This document shows positions 1 through 6,279 of a stretch of 13,404 nucleotides of DNA, piece after piece. The notes below the pieces were generated by a model. It worked only from the letters and a program-made list of their open reading frames with translations. It made no database searches and was not told the DNA's origin. Origin of the DNA: Nitrospinota bacterium (GTDB lineage: Bacteria; Nitrospinota; Nitrospinia; UBA9942); assembly GCA_016234205.1 (NCBI GenBank), contig JACRGN010000030.1, positions 1 to 13,404 on the forward strand, read 5' to 3'. The translations under genes and the position numbers were made by a program. Within the stretch, counting starts at the first letter, position 1. Each line of letters starts with the position of its first letter.

Positions 1-236
1 ACAGGGATATCAAATCGGGATTGTATCTGCCTTGCAGCCTCAATCCCATCTATTTTGCCGGGCATCACAATATCCATTAACACAAGGTCAGGTTTATACT
101 CTTCTGCCTTATGAATCGCCTCCTCTCCTGACCCCGCAACTGGTGTAACATCATATCCCATTTCCAGCAAACTCTTTTTTATATCAATAGCAATAATAGC
201 CTCATCCTCCACAATCAATATCAGACCTCTTCCCAT
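1..236 (-). CDS. Response regulator receiver domain (partial, runs off the left edge)
   Basis: This is the first 78 codons of a two-component response regulator. The N-terminus carries the CheY-like beta1 strand followed by the acidic pocket E10-D11-E12. The expected phospho-acceptor is D55, in the context LVLMDIVMPG. The alpha-helix spacing matches a receiver domain, and the C-terminal part, including any output domain, lies outside the window. The ATG at 234-236 is preceded by a strong AGGAGG at about 242-249. It lies 77 bp downstream of the histidine kinase on the same strand, so the two are probably co-transcribed and form a cognate pair. Receivers next to HisKA_2 kinases are often single-domain or fused to PAS or a second kinase module, and which applies here cannot be told. 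Confidence 0.9.
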   Translation of the reverse strand, partial: MGRGLILIVEDEAIIAIDIKKSLLEMGYDVTPVAGSGEEAIHKAEEYKPDLVLMDIVMPGKIDGIEAARQIQSRFDIP

Positions 237-274
237 AAGCCCTCCTAAATTAATTCTAAAAAATTCGTGAATAA

Positions 275-294
275 AACCACAGAGCTCTGTGGTT
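275..294. repeat. Perfect 20-bp palindrome, empty form of the CCAC...GTGG repeat
   Basis: The sequence AACCACAGAG is followed directly by its exact reverse complement CTCTGTGGTT. It lies between the kinase stop and the receiver start. The same CACAGAG / CTCTGTG ends bracket larger palindromes elsewhere in this window (11545-11630, 12829-13057), so this looks like a copy with no interior. A hairpin with essentially no loop would be poor as RNA but could extrude as a cruciform. There is no following T-run, so it is not a convincing terminator. Confidence 0.85.
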
Positions 295-313
295 AATGTA
301 TTATTTGGGTTAA

Positions 314-1561
314 TTATCTATTGAATTTGATCCTGAATTCCGTTCCTTCGGTTCTATTCAATTCTATCTTCCCCTTTAGCTGTTCCTCTGATAGGATGAC
401 GACCAGTTGCAGCCCCAGAGATTCAACCTTTTTGATATCTAAATCTTCTTGCATACCGATACCATTATCACTGACAATAAGCTCAATCTCGTTATCTGAT
501 AGCGGATGGATTGCTATCCTCACCTCACCGCTTCTTCTGTCAGGAAAGGCATATTTCACAGCATTGGAAACAAGTTCATTGACAATCAACCCGCATGTAA
601 CTGCCTTGTCAATATCAAAGGAGATATCATTATGCTCTACATTCACTGAAATTCTACCTGCAGTTGCCCCATGAGATTGAAGTATAACCTTTACAAGGCT
701 ATTAATATAATCATTAATATCAATATTTGCAATATCTTTTGAGCGGTAAAGTTTTTCGTGGACAAGGGAGATTACCTGTATACGGTTCTGAATGTCTCTA
801 AATATATCGCCATATCTGTCTTCATCAATAATTCTCATTTGCAGCCTGAGCAGGCTGGAAATAGTCTGCAGATTATTTTTTACCCTGTGATGGATTTCTC
901 TCAACAGCACATCCTTTTCTCTCAGGGATGCCTTAATCTGGTCTTCCATCTTCTTACGCTTTGTAATATCAGAAAATATACCATAAAAATACATTTCCCC
1001 TTCCTTCATATATGTTCCCATGGCTCTATTTTGCAGCCATATATACTTTCCATCCTTTCGCCTGATCCTGTATTCAATATCAAGGGGTTTATCTTCTCTT
1101 AAGGACTGCCCATACGCTTTCATTACTGATTCAACATCATCAGAATGTATCCTGCCAAACCACCAATTATCGCTACTCAATTTATAATATTCCTCCGGGG
1201 TATAACCATCAACCTCTTTTACATTTGGACTGATAAAGGTTATTGTCCTGTCCTTTGTATTTCCCATATATGTTACAACCGGGATGTTTTCTATAAGCAG
1301 ACGGTATTTTTCTTCACTCTGTTTCAACAACTCTTCTGATGTTTTTTGCCCTAAGATATTAAGGTATACAAGGATTGATGCAACAGTCAAGGATACCAAA
1401 AAAGCAGTAATTGCCCCTGTCACCAGATAATCCCATGCAACATATCCCCTGAACAGAATGCTCAAAGGTGCATCAATTATTTCAGTAAGTAATATTGAAG
1501 AACTAACCCCAAGAAGGAGAAGATACCATGGATTCATTGTCTGCAGTTTTTTAAGGTTCAT
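314..1561 (-). CDS. Membrane PAS sensor histidine kinase, HisKA_2 type
   Basis: A 415-residue sensor kinase that should autophosphorylate and pass phosphate to the adjacent receiver protein. Two hydrophobic segments lie at about residues 12-28 and 45-69, anchoring it in the inner membrane with very little periplasmic sequence. A PAS domain follows (about 83-203, ending in the typical GIFSDITKRK). The HisKA_2 dimerisation/phospho-acceptor helix has the motif REIHHRVKNN, with H225 the likely acceptor, and a GHKL ATPase occupies about 315-415. The ATPase N-box is NELVSNAVKYAF, the G1 box DNGIGM at 365-370, and a later box SLGLQLV. The signal sensed by the PAS domain is unknown. The ATG at 1559-1561 has no clear Shine-Dalgarno sequence. 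A plausible sigma70 promoter lies about 50 bp upstream of the start. Confidence 0.95.
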   Translation of the reverse strand: MNLKKLQTMNPWYLLLLGVSSSILLTEIIDAPLSILFRGYVAWDYLVTGAITAFLVSLTVASILVYLNILGQKTSEELLKQSEEKYRLLIENIPVVTYMGNTKDRTITFISPNVKEVDGYTPEEYYKLSSDNWWFGRIHSDDVESVMKAYGQSLREDKPLDIEYRIRRKDGKYIWLQNRAMGTYMKEGEMYFYGIFSDITKRKKMEDQIKASLREKDVLLREIHHRVKNNLQTISSLLRLQMRIIDEDRYGDIFRDIQNRIQVISLVHEKLYRSKDIANIDINDYINSLVKVILQSHGATAGRISVNVEHNDISFDIDKAVTCGLIVNELVSNAVKYAFPDRRSGEVRIAIHPLSDNEIELIVSDNGIGMQEDLDIKKVESLGLQLVVILSEEQLKGKIELNRTEGTEFRIKFNR

Positions 1562-1618
1562 AAATTCTTATTGAATTTCCATTGATGGTATAGGCAGGCT
1601 CATTAACTATTCGGTAAA

Positions 1619-1646
1619 ACTATAGCACAGCACAATTTATTTTCAA
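1619..1646 (-). promoter_or_regulatory. Candidate sigma70 promoter of the kinase/receiver operon
   Basis: On the minus strand there is TTGAAA (1646-1641), a 16-bp spacer and TATAGT (1624-1619). The expected start near 1612 gives a leader of about 50 nt before the kinase ATG. This is sequence resemblance only. Confidence 0.5.
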
Positions 1647-1673
1647 GGAATAAAAAAACATCTAATCAATTTA

Positions 1674-1717
1674 CCCCGTTAAAAAGCCCTGCCATTACCT
1701 TATTCTTTCTAACGGGG
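1674..1717. repeat. Imperfect palindrome, CCCCGTTA...TAACGGGG type
   Basis: A 13-bp arm (1674-1686) is repeated in inverse at 1705-1717 with one mismatch, which becomes a G-U pair in a minus-strand RNA. The loop is 18 nt. A related element with the same ACCCCGT / GGGGTT ends sits at 6280-6308. It occupies the divergent region between the kinase and the lipoprotein. In the plus sense it is followed only by TTTACT, so terminator function is doubtful. Confidence 0.7.
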
Positions 1718-1768
1718 TTTACTCTGCACAAAATTTATGTTATTTATTGAATATAGGGAGGAATAACA

Positions 1769-2056
1769 ATGAAGGCAAGGATAGCATTATTAGTAATACT
1801 CTTATCTTTTATTATGGGGTGCGGAGGGGGAATAAACCTGATTAAGACAGATTCGCTGAAATCTGAGAATGTCCGTCTTATAAAAATCAAGGTTACGACA
1901 AAGGAGGAGATAATAAATATTTTTGGAGAGCCGATAAATATACTAAATGTGGGAGAAAAGGAGCAGTTTTTTTATAAAGATGAAAATCTAAAATCCCTCT
2001 GGATAGAATTTGATAAAGATGGAAAGGTCTACGACTACATATATTCAAAAAAGTAA
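1769..2056 (+). CDS. Small SmpA/OmlA (BamE-like) lipoprotein
   Basis: A 95-residue protein with a basic N-terminus, a hydrophobic stretch (residues 5-16) and a lipobox-like IMGC with C18 as the lipidation cysteine. It should therefore be exported and lipid-anchored. The mature part resembles the SmpA/OmlA fold: a segment TTKEEIINIFGEP (about 43-55), then a beta-rich end in which LWIEFDKDGKVYDY is typical of the family's last strands. BamE proper is part of the outer-membrane beta-barrel assembly machine, but many short paralogues of unknown role share this fold, and no Bam partner lies nearby. The start is fixed by an AGGGAGGA Shine-Dalgarno sequence about 6 bases before the ATG. It stands alone, divergent from the kinase operon. 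Confidence 0.8.
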   Translation: MKARIALLVILLSFIMGCGGGINLIKTDSLKSENVRLIKIKVTTKEEIINIFGEPINILNVGEKEQFFYKDENLKSLWIEFDKDGKVYDYIYSKK

Positions 2057-2063
2057 ATAATTC

Positions 2064-2132
2064 TTTGCCACTAAGACCCAAAGGCGCAAAGTAAAAATTA
2101 AAAATTCTTCGTGTCTTAGTGTCTTTGTGGCT
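2064..2132. repeat. Inverted repeat of the GCCAC...GTGGC family
   Basis: The left arm begins GCCACTAAGAC and the right arm ends in a matching inverse with GTCTTAGTG and GTGGC. The stretch CACTAAGAC (2069-2077) pairs exactly with GTCTTAGTG (2113-2121), and the remaining arm pairs imperfectly around an AT-rich centre. It starts 8 bp after the lipoprotein stop. It has no T-run, but a transcript could still fold here and protect the 3' end. Confidence 0.75.
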
Positions 2133-2148
2133 AAATATTATAATAATA

Positions 2149-2180
2149 CCCCAGAAACAAGTCGAAACCTATTTCTGGGG
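2149..2180. repeat. Hairpin CCCCAGAAA / TTTCTGGGG
   Basis: A perfect 9-bp inverted repeat (2149-2157 with 2172-2180) closes a 14-nt loop. It ends four bases before a GGAGGT ribosome-binding-site-like sequence. There is no following T-run, so it is not an obvious intrinsic terminator. Confidence 0.7.
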
Positions 2181-2195
2181 CGAGGAGGTAAGAGC

Positions 2196-2246
2196 ATGAT
2201 TTTTAATATTCCTGCTCCCCTCATTATTTTTATCGGCAGTTTATAG
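2196..2246 (+). CDS. Possible 16-residue hydrophobic peptide (doubtful)
   Basis: An ATG follows a strong GAGGAGGT with about 6 bases of spacing and opens a 16-codon frame, MIFNIPAPLIIFIGSL, ending in TAG. The only support is the good ribosome-binding site and the hydrophobic composition. It could equally be the remnant of a start whose gene has been lost, because repeats surround it on both sides. No homologue is recognised. Confidence 0.2.
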   Translation: MIFNIPAPLIIFIGSL

Positions 2247-2277
2247 ACTTATCTTTAATCCAAATTATGCATTAGCT

Positions 2278-2398
2278 ACAGATTAACACAGAAATGTCAT
2301 TCCGAACGAAGTGAGGAATCTATGTTTTGAGATTCTTCGGGCTTCGCCCTCAGAATGACAGCGGTGCTGTCATCTGTGTTAATCTGTGTCCATCTGTG
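2278..2398. repeat. Nested palindromic element with a GTCATTCC-type core
   Basis: The outer arms are a perfect 14-bp inverted repeat, ACAGATTAACACAG (2278-2291) and its complement (2374-2387). Inside them sits a second palindrome: TGTCATTC (2295-2302) pairs with GAATGACA (2353-2360), then GAATCT (2316-2321) with AGATTC (2330-2335). A short GGGC-TTC-GCCC hairpin lies at 2339-2349. The right side continues into CATCTGTGGTT. The structure looks like one palindromic element inserted between the arms of another. It fills most of the leader of the radical SAM gene. Confidence 0.8.
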
Positions 2399-2430
2399 GT
2401 TTTATATATTTTTAGGTTTAGCAGTTCTCT

Positions 2431-3576
2431 ATGAAACAGTATATTATCCCAATATTTATACCATATTCAGGCTGTCCCCACCGCTGTATCTTTTGCAATC
2501 AAAAGAAGATTACCGGAGAGAATGCATATCTTAATACAAAAACAATAAAGAAAACTATTGATAACTGGCTCTCCCTATCAGTCATCAGCTATAAGCTATC
2601 GGCTATTGGTAACAGACAGATTGCATTCTATGGAGGAAGTTTCACTGCCCTCCCTTTAGAAAGGCAGGAGAGTCTCTTATCCTCTGTATTTCCCTATTTA
2701 ACTGATGGAGTAATTGACAGTATAAGATTATCTACAAGGCCTGATAGTATAACCATTGAAAATCTTGCCATCTTAAAGAAATATAAAGTCAAGACTGTTG
2801 AACTTGGTGTCCAGTCAATGGATGACTCTGTTTTATCACTGTCAGAAAGGGGGCATTCGGCAGATGATATAAGGAGTTCGTGCAAACTGCTTAAATCCCA
2901 CGGTTTTGAAGTGGGAATTCAGATTATGCCGGGCCTTCCTGGTGATACATTTGAAAGCTCACTATATACTGCGTATGAGGTTATGAAACTTAAACCCGAT
3001 TTTGTGAGGATATACCCGGCAGTTGTTATAAAAAATACAGGGCTTGCTGATTTGTATCTCAGCGGTTCTTTTAAACCCTTGAGTCTTGGCGATGCTGTAA
3101 GACTGGCTAAATATCTGCTTATCAGGTTTGAGGTCAATAATATTCCTGTCATCCGAATAGGACTCCAGCCTGCTTCGTCACTAATGGAAAAGGATGTTAT
3201 CTTAGATGGGCCATTTCATCCTGCATTCAGACAATTGGTAGAATCAGAGATAGCCTATGACATGATGAAACATATAATAAAGGGGCAAGGGGCAAGCCTG
3301 CCCCTGCAAGTAGTAAGCAGGGGGGGCAAGGGGCAAGGGACAACCTTTTTTATATCACATAGAGAATTATCCAATTTTATAGGACAGAAAAGGTCAAATA
3401 TAAAAAAAATAGAATCTGAATTTGATTTCAATGTAGATATCAAGTCAGACAGTAATCTTAAATCAGGGGAGGCTATCTTTGACAACAGCCTTAAAAAAAT
3501 ATATATTAAAAGAAAAGAGGTTTTAAAAGAATTTCTTTCCTTAAGAGCTACAAATAATGCAATTACAGGTAACTGA
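2431..3576 (+). CDS. Elp3-like radical SAM protein
   Basis: A 381-residue radical SAM enzyme. The cluster-binding motif C15-x3-C19-x2-C22 (GCPHRCIFC) lies near the N-terminus, followed by an AFYGGSFTAL segment (65-74) in the SAM-binding position. The TIM-barrel part includes the STRPD and ELGVQSMDD motifs (101-132), typical of the Elp3/HemN-like branch. The substrate is unknown. The family also occurs in Firmicutes; it is not a HemN, since the HemN C-terminal domain is absent. The C-terminus has FIGQKRSNIKKIE (316-328), which resembles a KH-type RNA-binding loop. Two stretches look foreign: about 50-62 (SVISYKLSAIGNR) and about 284-304 (glycine/lysine/glutamine-rich); both are encoded by repeat-like DNA. 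The Shine-Dalgarno sequence is weak. It overlaps queE by 20 bp, so the two are probably co-translated. Confidence 0.9.
   Translation: MKQYIIPIFIPYSGCPHRCIFCNQKKITGENAYLNTKTIKKTIDNWLSLSVISYKLSAIGNRQIAFYGGSFTALPLERQESLLSSVFPYLTDGVIDSIRLSTRPDSITIENLAILKKYKVKTVELGVQSMDDSVLSLSERGHSADDIRSSCKLLKSHGFEVGIQIMPGLPGDTFESSLYTAYEVMKLKPDFVRIYPAVVIKNTGLADLYLSGSFKPLSLGDAVRLAKYLLIRFEVNNIPVIRIGLQPASSLMEKDVILDGPFHPAFRQLVESEIAYDMMKHIIKGQGASLPLQVVSRGGKGQGTTFFISHRELSNFIGQKRSNIKKIESEFDFNVDIKSDSNLKSGEAIFDNSLKKIYIKRKEVLKEFLSLRATNNAITGN
2578..2616 (+). repeat. Repeat-like in-frame insert in the radical SAM gene (first)
   Basis: The bases encoding residues 50-62 contain the run CAGCTATAAGCTATCGGCTA, a tandem of CTAT-based units resembling a type of short intergenic repeat. 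The insert lies between the helix after the cluster loop and the AFYGGSF strand, where an extra loop could be tolerated. The reading frame is intact. Confidence 0.5.
3280..3342 (+). repeat. Repeat-like in-frame insert in the radical SAM gene (second)
   Basis: The 15-mer GGGGCAAGGGGCAAG occurs at 3282-3296 and again at 3323-3337. Between and partly within the copies, AGGGGCA pairs with TGCCCCT (3281-3287 with 3299-3305) as a perfect 7-bp hairpin. The stretch is far more G-rich than its surroundings and encodes about 21 residues without breaking the frame. Confidence 0.65.
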
Positions 3577-4258
3577 GATTTTTAAAAGTATTCAGGGGGA
3601 ATCTACACTCTCAGGAACTCCTTGTGTATTCATCCGTTTAACCGGTTGTAATCTCAGATGCATCTACTGTGATACAGTCTATGCGTATGAAGGCGGCGAT
3701 TGGCTTTCAATAGATGATATACTTTCAAAGATTGATGATTATAACTGTGATTTAGTAGAAATAACAGGGGGCGAGCCTCTCCTTCAGGATGGTGTATATT
3801 CCTTAATAAGGGCACTGTTAGAAACAGGTAAACTTGTTTTAATTGAGACAAATGGAAGTATTGACATTGAAAGGGCTCAAGCCCTGAAACAACCCATGAA
3901 TCAAGTTCAGGGCAAGGTTCAGGATAAGGGTTCAAAGATTCAAGGGCTCAAGATAATTATGGATATTAAATGTCCTGACAGTGGCATGTCAGATAAGATA
4001 AACTGGGAGAACCTGAGTGAATTGGATAAAAATGACGAGGTGAAGTTTGTCATAAACAGCAGGGAAGATTATGACTGGTCAAAGGAGATAATAAAAAAAT
4101 ATTCACTTACCGATAGATGTCATATTCTGATGTCCCCTGTCTATGATAATTTAACCGCAGGAGAATTGTCCGAGTGGATAATCAATGATAACTTGAATGT
4201 GCGGCTGAATCTTCAGATTCATAAATACATCTGGGGCGAATCTGTGAGAGGGGTATAA
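3557..4258 (+). CDS. queE: 7-carboxy-7-deazaguanine synthase (QueE)
   Basis: A 233-residue radical SAM enzyme that contracts 6-carboxy-tetrahydropterin to 7-carboxy-7-deazaguanine, a precursor of preQ0 and queuosine. The N-terminal EIFKSIQGEST signature is present. The cluster motif is C31-x3-C35-x2-C38 (CNLRCIYC), the SAM-binding TGGEP is at 70-74, and the ETNGS, DIKCPDSGM and EVKFVI blocks follow in the family order. A lysine/glutamine-rich insert at about residues 107-131 separates ETNGS from DIKCP and is encoded by repetitive DNA. The start ATG lies inside the upstream radical SAM gene (20-bp overlap), and the next gene begins one base after the stop, indicating translational coupling. 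Other queuosine genes (queC, queD, queF) are not in the window, and no preQ1 riboswitch was recognised upstream. Confidence 0.95.
   Translation: MQLQVTEIFKSIQGESTLSGTPCVFIRLTGCNLRCIYCDTVYAYEGGDWLSIDDILSKIDDYNCDLVEITGGEPLLQDGVYSLIRALLETGKLVLIETNGSIDIERAQALKQPMNQVQGKVQDKGSKIQGLKIIMDIKCPDSGMSDKINWENLSELDKNDEVKFVINSREDYDWSKEIIKKYSLTDRCHILMSPVYDNLTAGELSEWIINDNLNVRLNLQIHKYIWGESVRGV
3871..3952 (+). repeat. Repeat-like in-frame insert in queE
   Basis: The 11-mer AAGGGCTCAAG occurs at both ends (3871-3881 and 3942-3952). Between them lie several variants of GGTTCA / GTTCAGG, and AGGGCT-CA-AGCCCT forms a small hairpin at the left end. The stretch encodes the extra QueE segment (about residues 107-131). 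The 71-bp offset between the copies is not a multiple of three, so a simple duplication of one target cannot explain it. Confidence 0.55.
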
Positions 4259-4259
4259 A

Positions 4260-4493
4260 ATGAAAGATATACAGACAGAACTTGAGTGTATAAGCATGAG
4301 ATTGGAGATGTTAAATGAGGAAAGCAGGAGGCTCTATAAACTTTTAGAGAATTTTAAGGTGCCAAACACAATGCCGCCTGAAGAGATAAAAACAAAAATA
4401 CTTGAAACGCTTGAAAAAAGAAAAAAAGAAATGAGGGGTGAAATTGAGGAACTATCAATCAGGATTAGAGAGCTAAGCAATACGGAATATTAA
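4260..4493 (+). CDS. Small coiled-coil protein, function unknown
   Basis: A 77-residue, highly charged protein with no signal peptide or membrane segment. Two helical stretches, about 3-29 and 41-73, show heptad-like leucine/isoleucine spacing with many Glu and Lys. They are split by a short loop with proline (VPNTMPPEE). It begins one base after the queE stop, so it is almost certainly translated together with QueE. No family is recognised. Its last four bases overlap the end of the convergent minus-strand gene. The coding call rests on tight packing, a continuous frame and composition like its neighbours. Confidence 0.7.
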   Translation: MKDIQTELECISMRLEMLNEESRRLYKLLENFKVPNTMPPEEIKTKILETLEKRKKEMRGEIEELSIRIRELSNTEY

Positions 4494-4837
4494 ACAGTTA
4501 CACTTAAGGCACCACCCTTACCTTCTTCTTCAATAAACTTTTCCCTTATTGCATCGTGTCTCCGCTCCTTCATAATGTTTAATTTTGCCTGTTTTGCCTT
4601 TGCCTCTTGTTCTACCCTGGTTACATCTTCACCCCTTATATTGCTGAGTGCCTTTTCTTTCATCACAGAATGGACGGCATTTTTCATTGCCTCAAGTTTA
4701 TATATGCCTGCACTTACCACCTCTCTGCCTGACTTTTGTCCTCCCCTGCTGACAGAGGCACTTTCACTCCTCCGCTGCTGGCGGGCATTCTCAACTATAC
4801 TATCTCTTATATCAGGTATATTCCCAACCGTGGACAT
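4490..4837 (-). CDS. Conserved-looking hypothetical protein, 115 aa
   Basis: An unrecognised soluble protein rich in Arg, Lys, Glu and Ala, predicted mostly helical from about residue 45 onward, with a polar serine/arginine-rich N-terminal third. No signal peptide or membrane segment is seen. It is a real transcription unit by context. A near-consensus promoter (TTGACA, 17 bp, TATATT at 4914-4886) lies about 40-50 bp upstream, and the ATG follows a GAGAGGGA Shine-Dalgarno sequence. The C-terminus is convergent with the 77-aa gene, and their stop codons overlap by four bases, leaving no room for a terminator between them. No function is proposed. Confidence 0.7.
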   Translation of the reverse strand: MSTVGNIPDIRDSIVENARQQRRSESASVSRGGQKSGREVVSAGIYKLEAMKNAVHSVMKEKALSNIRGEDVTRVEQEAKAKQAKLNIMKERRHDAIREKFIEEEGKGGALSVTV

Positions 4838-4885
4838 TTATAGTTCCCTCTCTTAACAACTATCAAATTCCCGAATTTTGACTTA

Positions 4886-4914
4886 AATATACATCTTTTA
4901 TAAGAATTTGTCAA
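4886..4914 (-). promoter_or_regulatory. Near-consensus sigma70 promoter for the 115-aa gene
   Basis: On the minus strand TTGACA (4914-4909) is separated by exactly 17 bp from TATATT (4891-4886). The predicted start near 4879 leaves a leader of about 42 nt containing a good Shine-Dalgarno sequence. The same hexamers and spacing recur upstream of the ZapB-like gene. Confidence 0.75.
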
Positions 4915-4941
4915 GAGTCTATACAGCTTAACAGATTGATT

Positions 4942-5217
4942 TTACTTGTTTACCGCATCCTTAAAATACTTTCCTGACTTAAACCTGACCACACTTCGGG
5001 CAGATATCTCCGCCTCCTCCCCGGTCTTTGGATTTCTTCCAATCCTTGTATTTTTACCTCTCACAGAAAAAGAGCCGAATCTCCTAAGCACTACATTCTC
5101 GCCTTTGCTTAGTGTCTCCTTTATCTTTTCAATTATTGATTCTACAGCCTCCTCTGCCTGCGGTTTAGGCAAACCAGCCTTTTCAACAACCCTGTTTATT
5201 ATATCTAACTTTGTCAT
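4942..5217 (-). CDS. HU/IHF-family DNA-bending protein
   Basis: A 91-residue nucleoid protein of the HU/IHF family that binds DNA as a dimer. The N-terminal helices (about 2-39) form the dimer body. The conserved FGSFSVR block (48-54) leads into the beta arms, with the DNA-intercalating proline in GRNPKTGEE (P63) at the arm tip. The C-terminal VVRFKSGKYFKDAVN matches the family end, and length is typical. Assignment to HU rather than an IHF subunit is uncertain: the arm region (IGRNPKTGEEAEI) resembles IHF-alpha as much as HU. It lies 18 bp downstream of the parvulin-chaperone gene on the same strand, so co-transcription is likely. Confidence 0.95.
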   Translation of the reverse strand: MTKLDIINRVVEKAGLPKPQAEEAVESIIEKIKETLSKGENVVLRRFGSFSVRGKNTRIGRNPKTGEEAEISARSVVRFKSGKYFKDAVNK

Positions 5218-5235
5218 ACAGAATATCCCCCCATA

Positions 5236-6264
5236 CTAAAATTCCATAATCTTTACATCTGCCTTCTTTCTCAAATCTGCTAAATACTCAGACAGCTTCT
5301 TGTTTACCTCCATTGATTTTAAAAAGTTTTTCAGCCTGTCATGCACCTCGCTCAACGGTATTGTCCTTTCAGGCTTCTTGTCAATGAGTTTTATTACATG
5401 AAAACCAAACTCAGTTTCCACCACATCACTAACCTCATCCTTCTTTAAGCTAAATGCAGCCTTCTCAAAATTGGGTACCATCATACCCTTGCTAAAAAAT
5501 CCGAGGTCACCGCCATTCTGACCGCTGCCTTTATCATCTGAATTTTCTTTAGCCAATTTTGCAAAATCCTCACCCTTCTTTACCCTGATTAAAAGTCCAT
5601 CAATCTTCTTTTTGGCAGTCTCTTTTGCATCCTTGGTTGCATTCTTGTCAACCATCACAAGTATATGGCTTGCCTTCACAGACTCACCTTCAACAAACTT
5701 GGTAGGATTACTTTTATAATATTCATTCACCGCCTTTTCATCAACAGATACCTTATCCTCTATATCATTTTTCATCAATTTTTTAATAGCTAAAGCCTTC
5801 TTCACATCACTCTTCACATCATCCATAGTCAGATTCTGGGATTTTATCACCTGATTGAACTGCTCCTCGTTTTGAAACCTTGATTTAATAGAAGTCATTT
5901 CTTTATTCAGTTCATCATCTGATACCTTTATCCCCGTCTTATTGCAATTCTGAATAAGGAGCTCCCTGCTCACCAGGTCATCAATGATTGTCTTGTTTAT
6001 CTCTTTTGTATGTTCCGGAGGAACCTCCTGTCCCATCATTGCAAGCCTTTTCTTGTAGCTCTGCAGCCCCTTGCTGAACTCAACACCGCTGATCTTCACT
6101 CCATTTATAGTGGCTACAACATCAGGAACCTTCTCGCTCTTTTCTGCTGTCTTTACATCTGGCGAACCTTTACCTTTCCCACTTTCAGCATGACTATCCT
6201 GATAAGACAACATGAACCCGCCTATAACTAAAACCGCTAAAAAACTCTTTGCTATTTTATTCAC
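5236..6264 (-). CDS. Periplasmic SurA/PrsA-like peptidyl-prolyl isomerase
   Basis: A 342-residue exported chaperone and cis-trans prolyl isomerase. A signal peptide covers residues 1-26, with a possible cleavage after SHA; no lipobox cysteine is seen, so it is probably soluble in the periplasm. The SurA_N-like chaperone domain spans about 48-170. One parvulin (rotamase) domain follows at about 197-297, recognised by KASHILV, GGDLGFF, MVPNFEKAAFSL and FGFHVIKL. A C-terminal helix completes the chaperone module. SurA itself usually has two parvulin domains; this has one. The start codon is GTG (6264-6262), chosen because GAAGGGAG sits 6 bases upstream. It is downstream of tRNA-Ala with a hairpin at 6280-6308 between, and upstream of the HU/IHF gene. 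It likely escorts outer-membrane proteins, by analogy. Confidence 0.93.
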   Translation of the reverse strand: MNKIAKSFLAVLVIGGFMLSYQDSHAESGKGKGSPDVKTAEKSEKVPDVVATINGVKISGVEFSKGLQSYKKRLAMMGQEVPPEHTKEINKTIIDDLVSRELLIQNCNKTGIKVSDDELNKEMTSIKSRFQNEEQFNQVIKSQNLTMDDVKSDVKKALAIKKLMKNDIEDKVSVDEKAVNEYYKSNPTKFVEGESVKASHILVMVDKNATKDAKETAKKKIDGLLIRVKKGEDFAKLAKENSDDKGSGQNGGDLGFFSKGMMVPNFEKAAFSLKKDEVSDVVETEFGFHVIKLIDKKPERTIPLSEVHDRLKNFLKSMEVNKKLSEYLADLRKKADVKIMEF

Positions 6265-6279
6265 AATACTCTCCCTTCA

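Noticed and set aside
2397..2430. preQ1 riboswitch upstream of the radical SAM/queE cluster
   Set aside because: The leader is made of repeat arms and an AT-rich stretch; no preQ1 aptamer pattern with its A-rich tail and pseudoknot was found.
2431..3576. Oxygen-independent coproporphyrinogen oxidase (HemN)
   Set aside because: The cluster motif context and STRPD/ELGVQSMDD blocks fit the wider Elp3/HemN-like branch, but the HemN C-terminal domain and its characteristic N-terminal HIPFC-type motif are missing.
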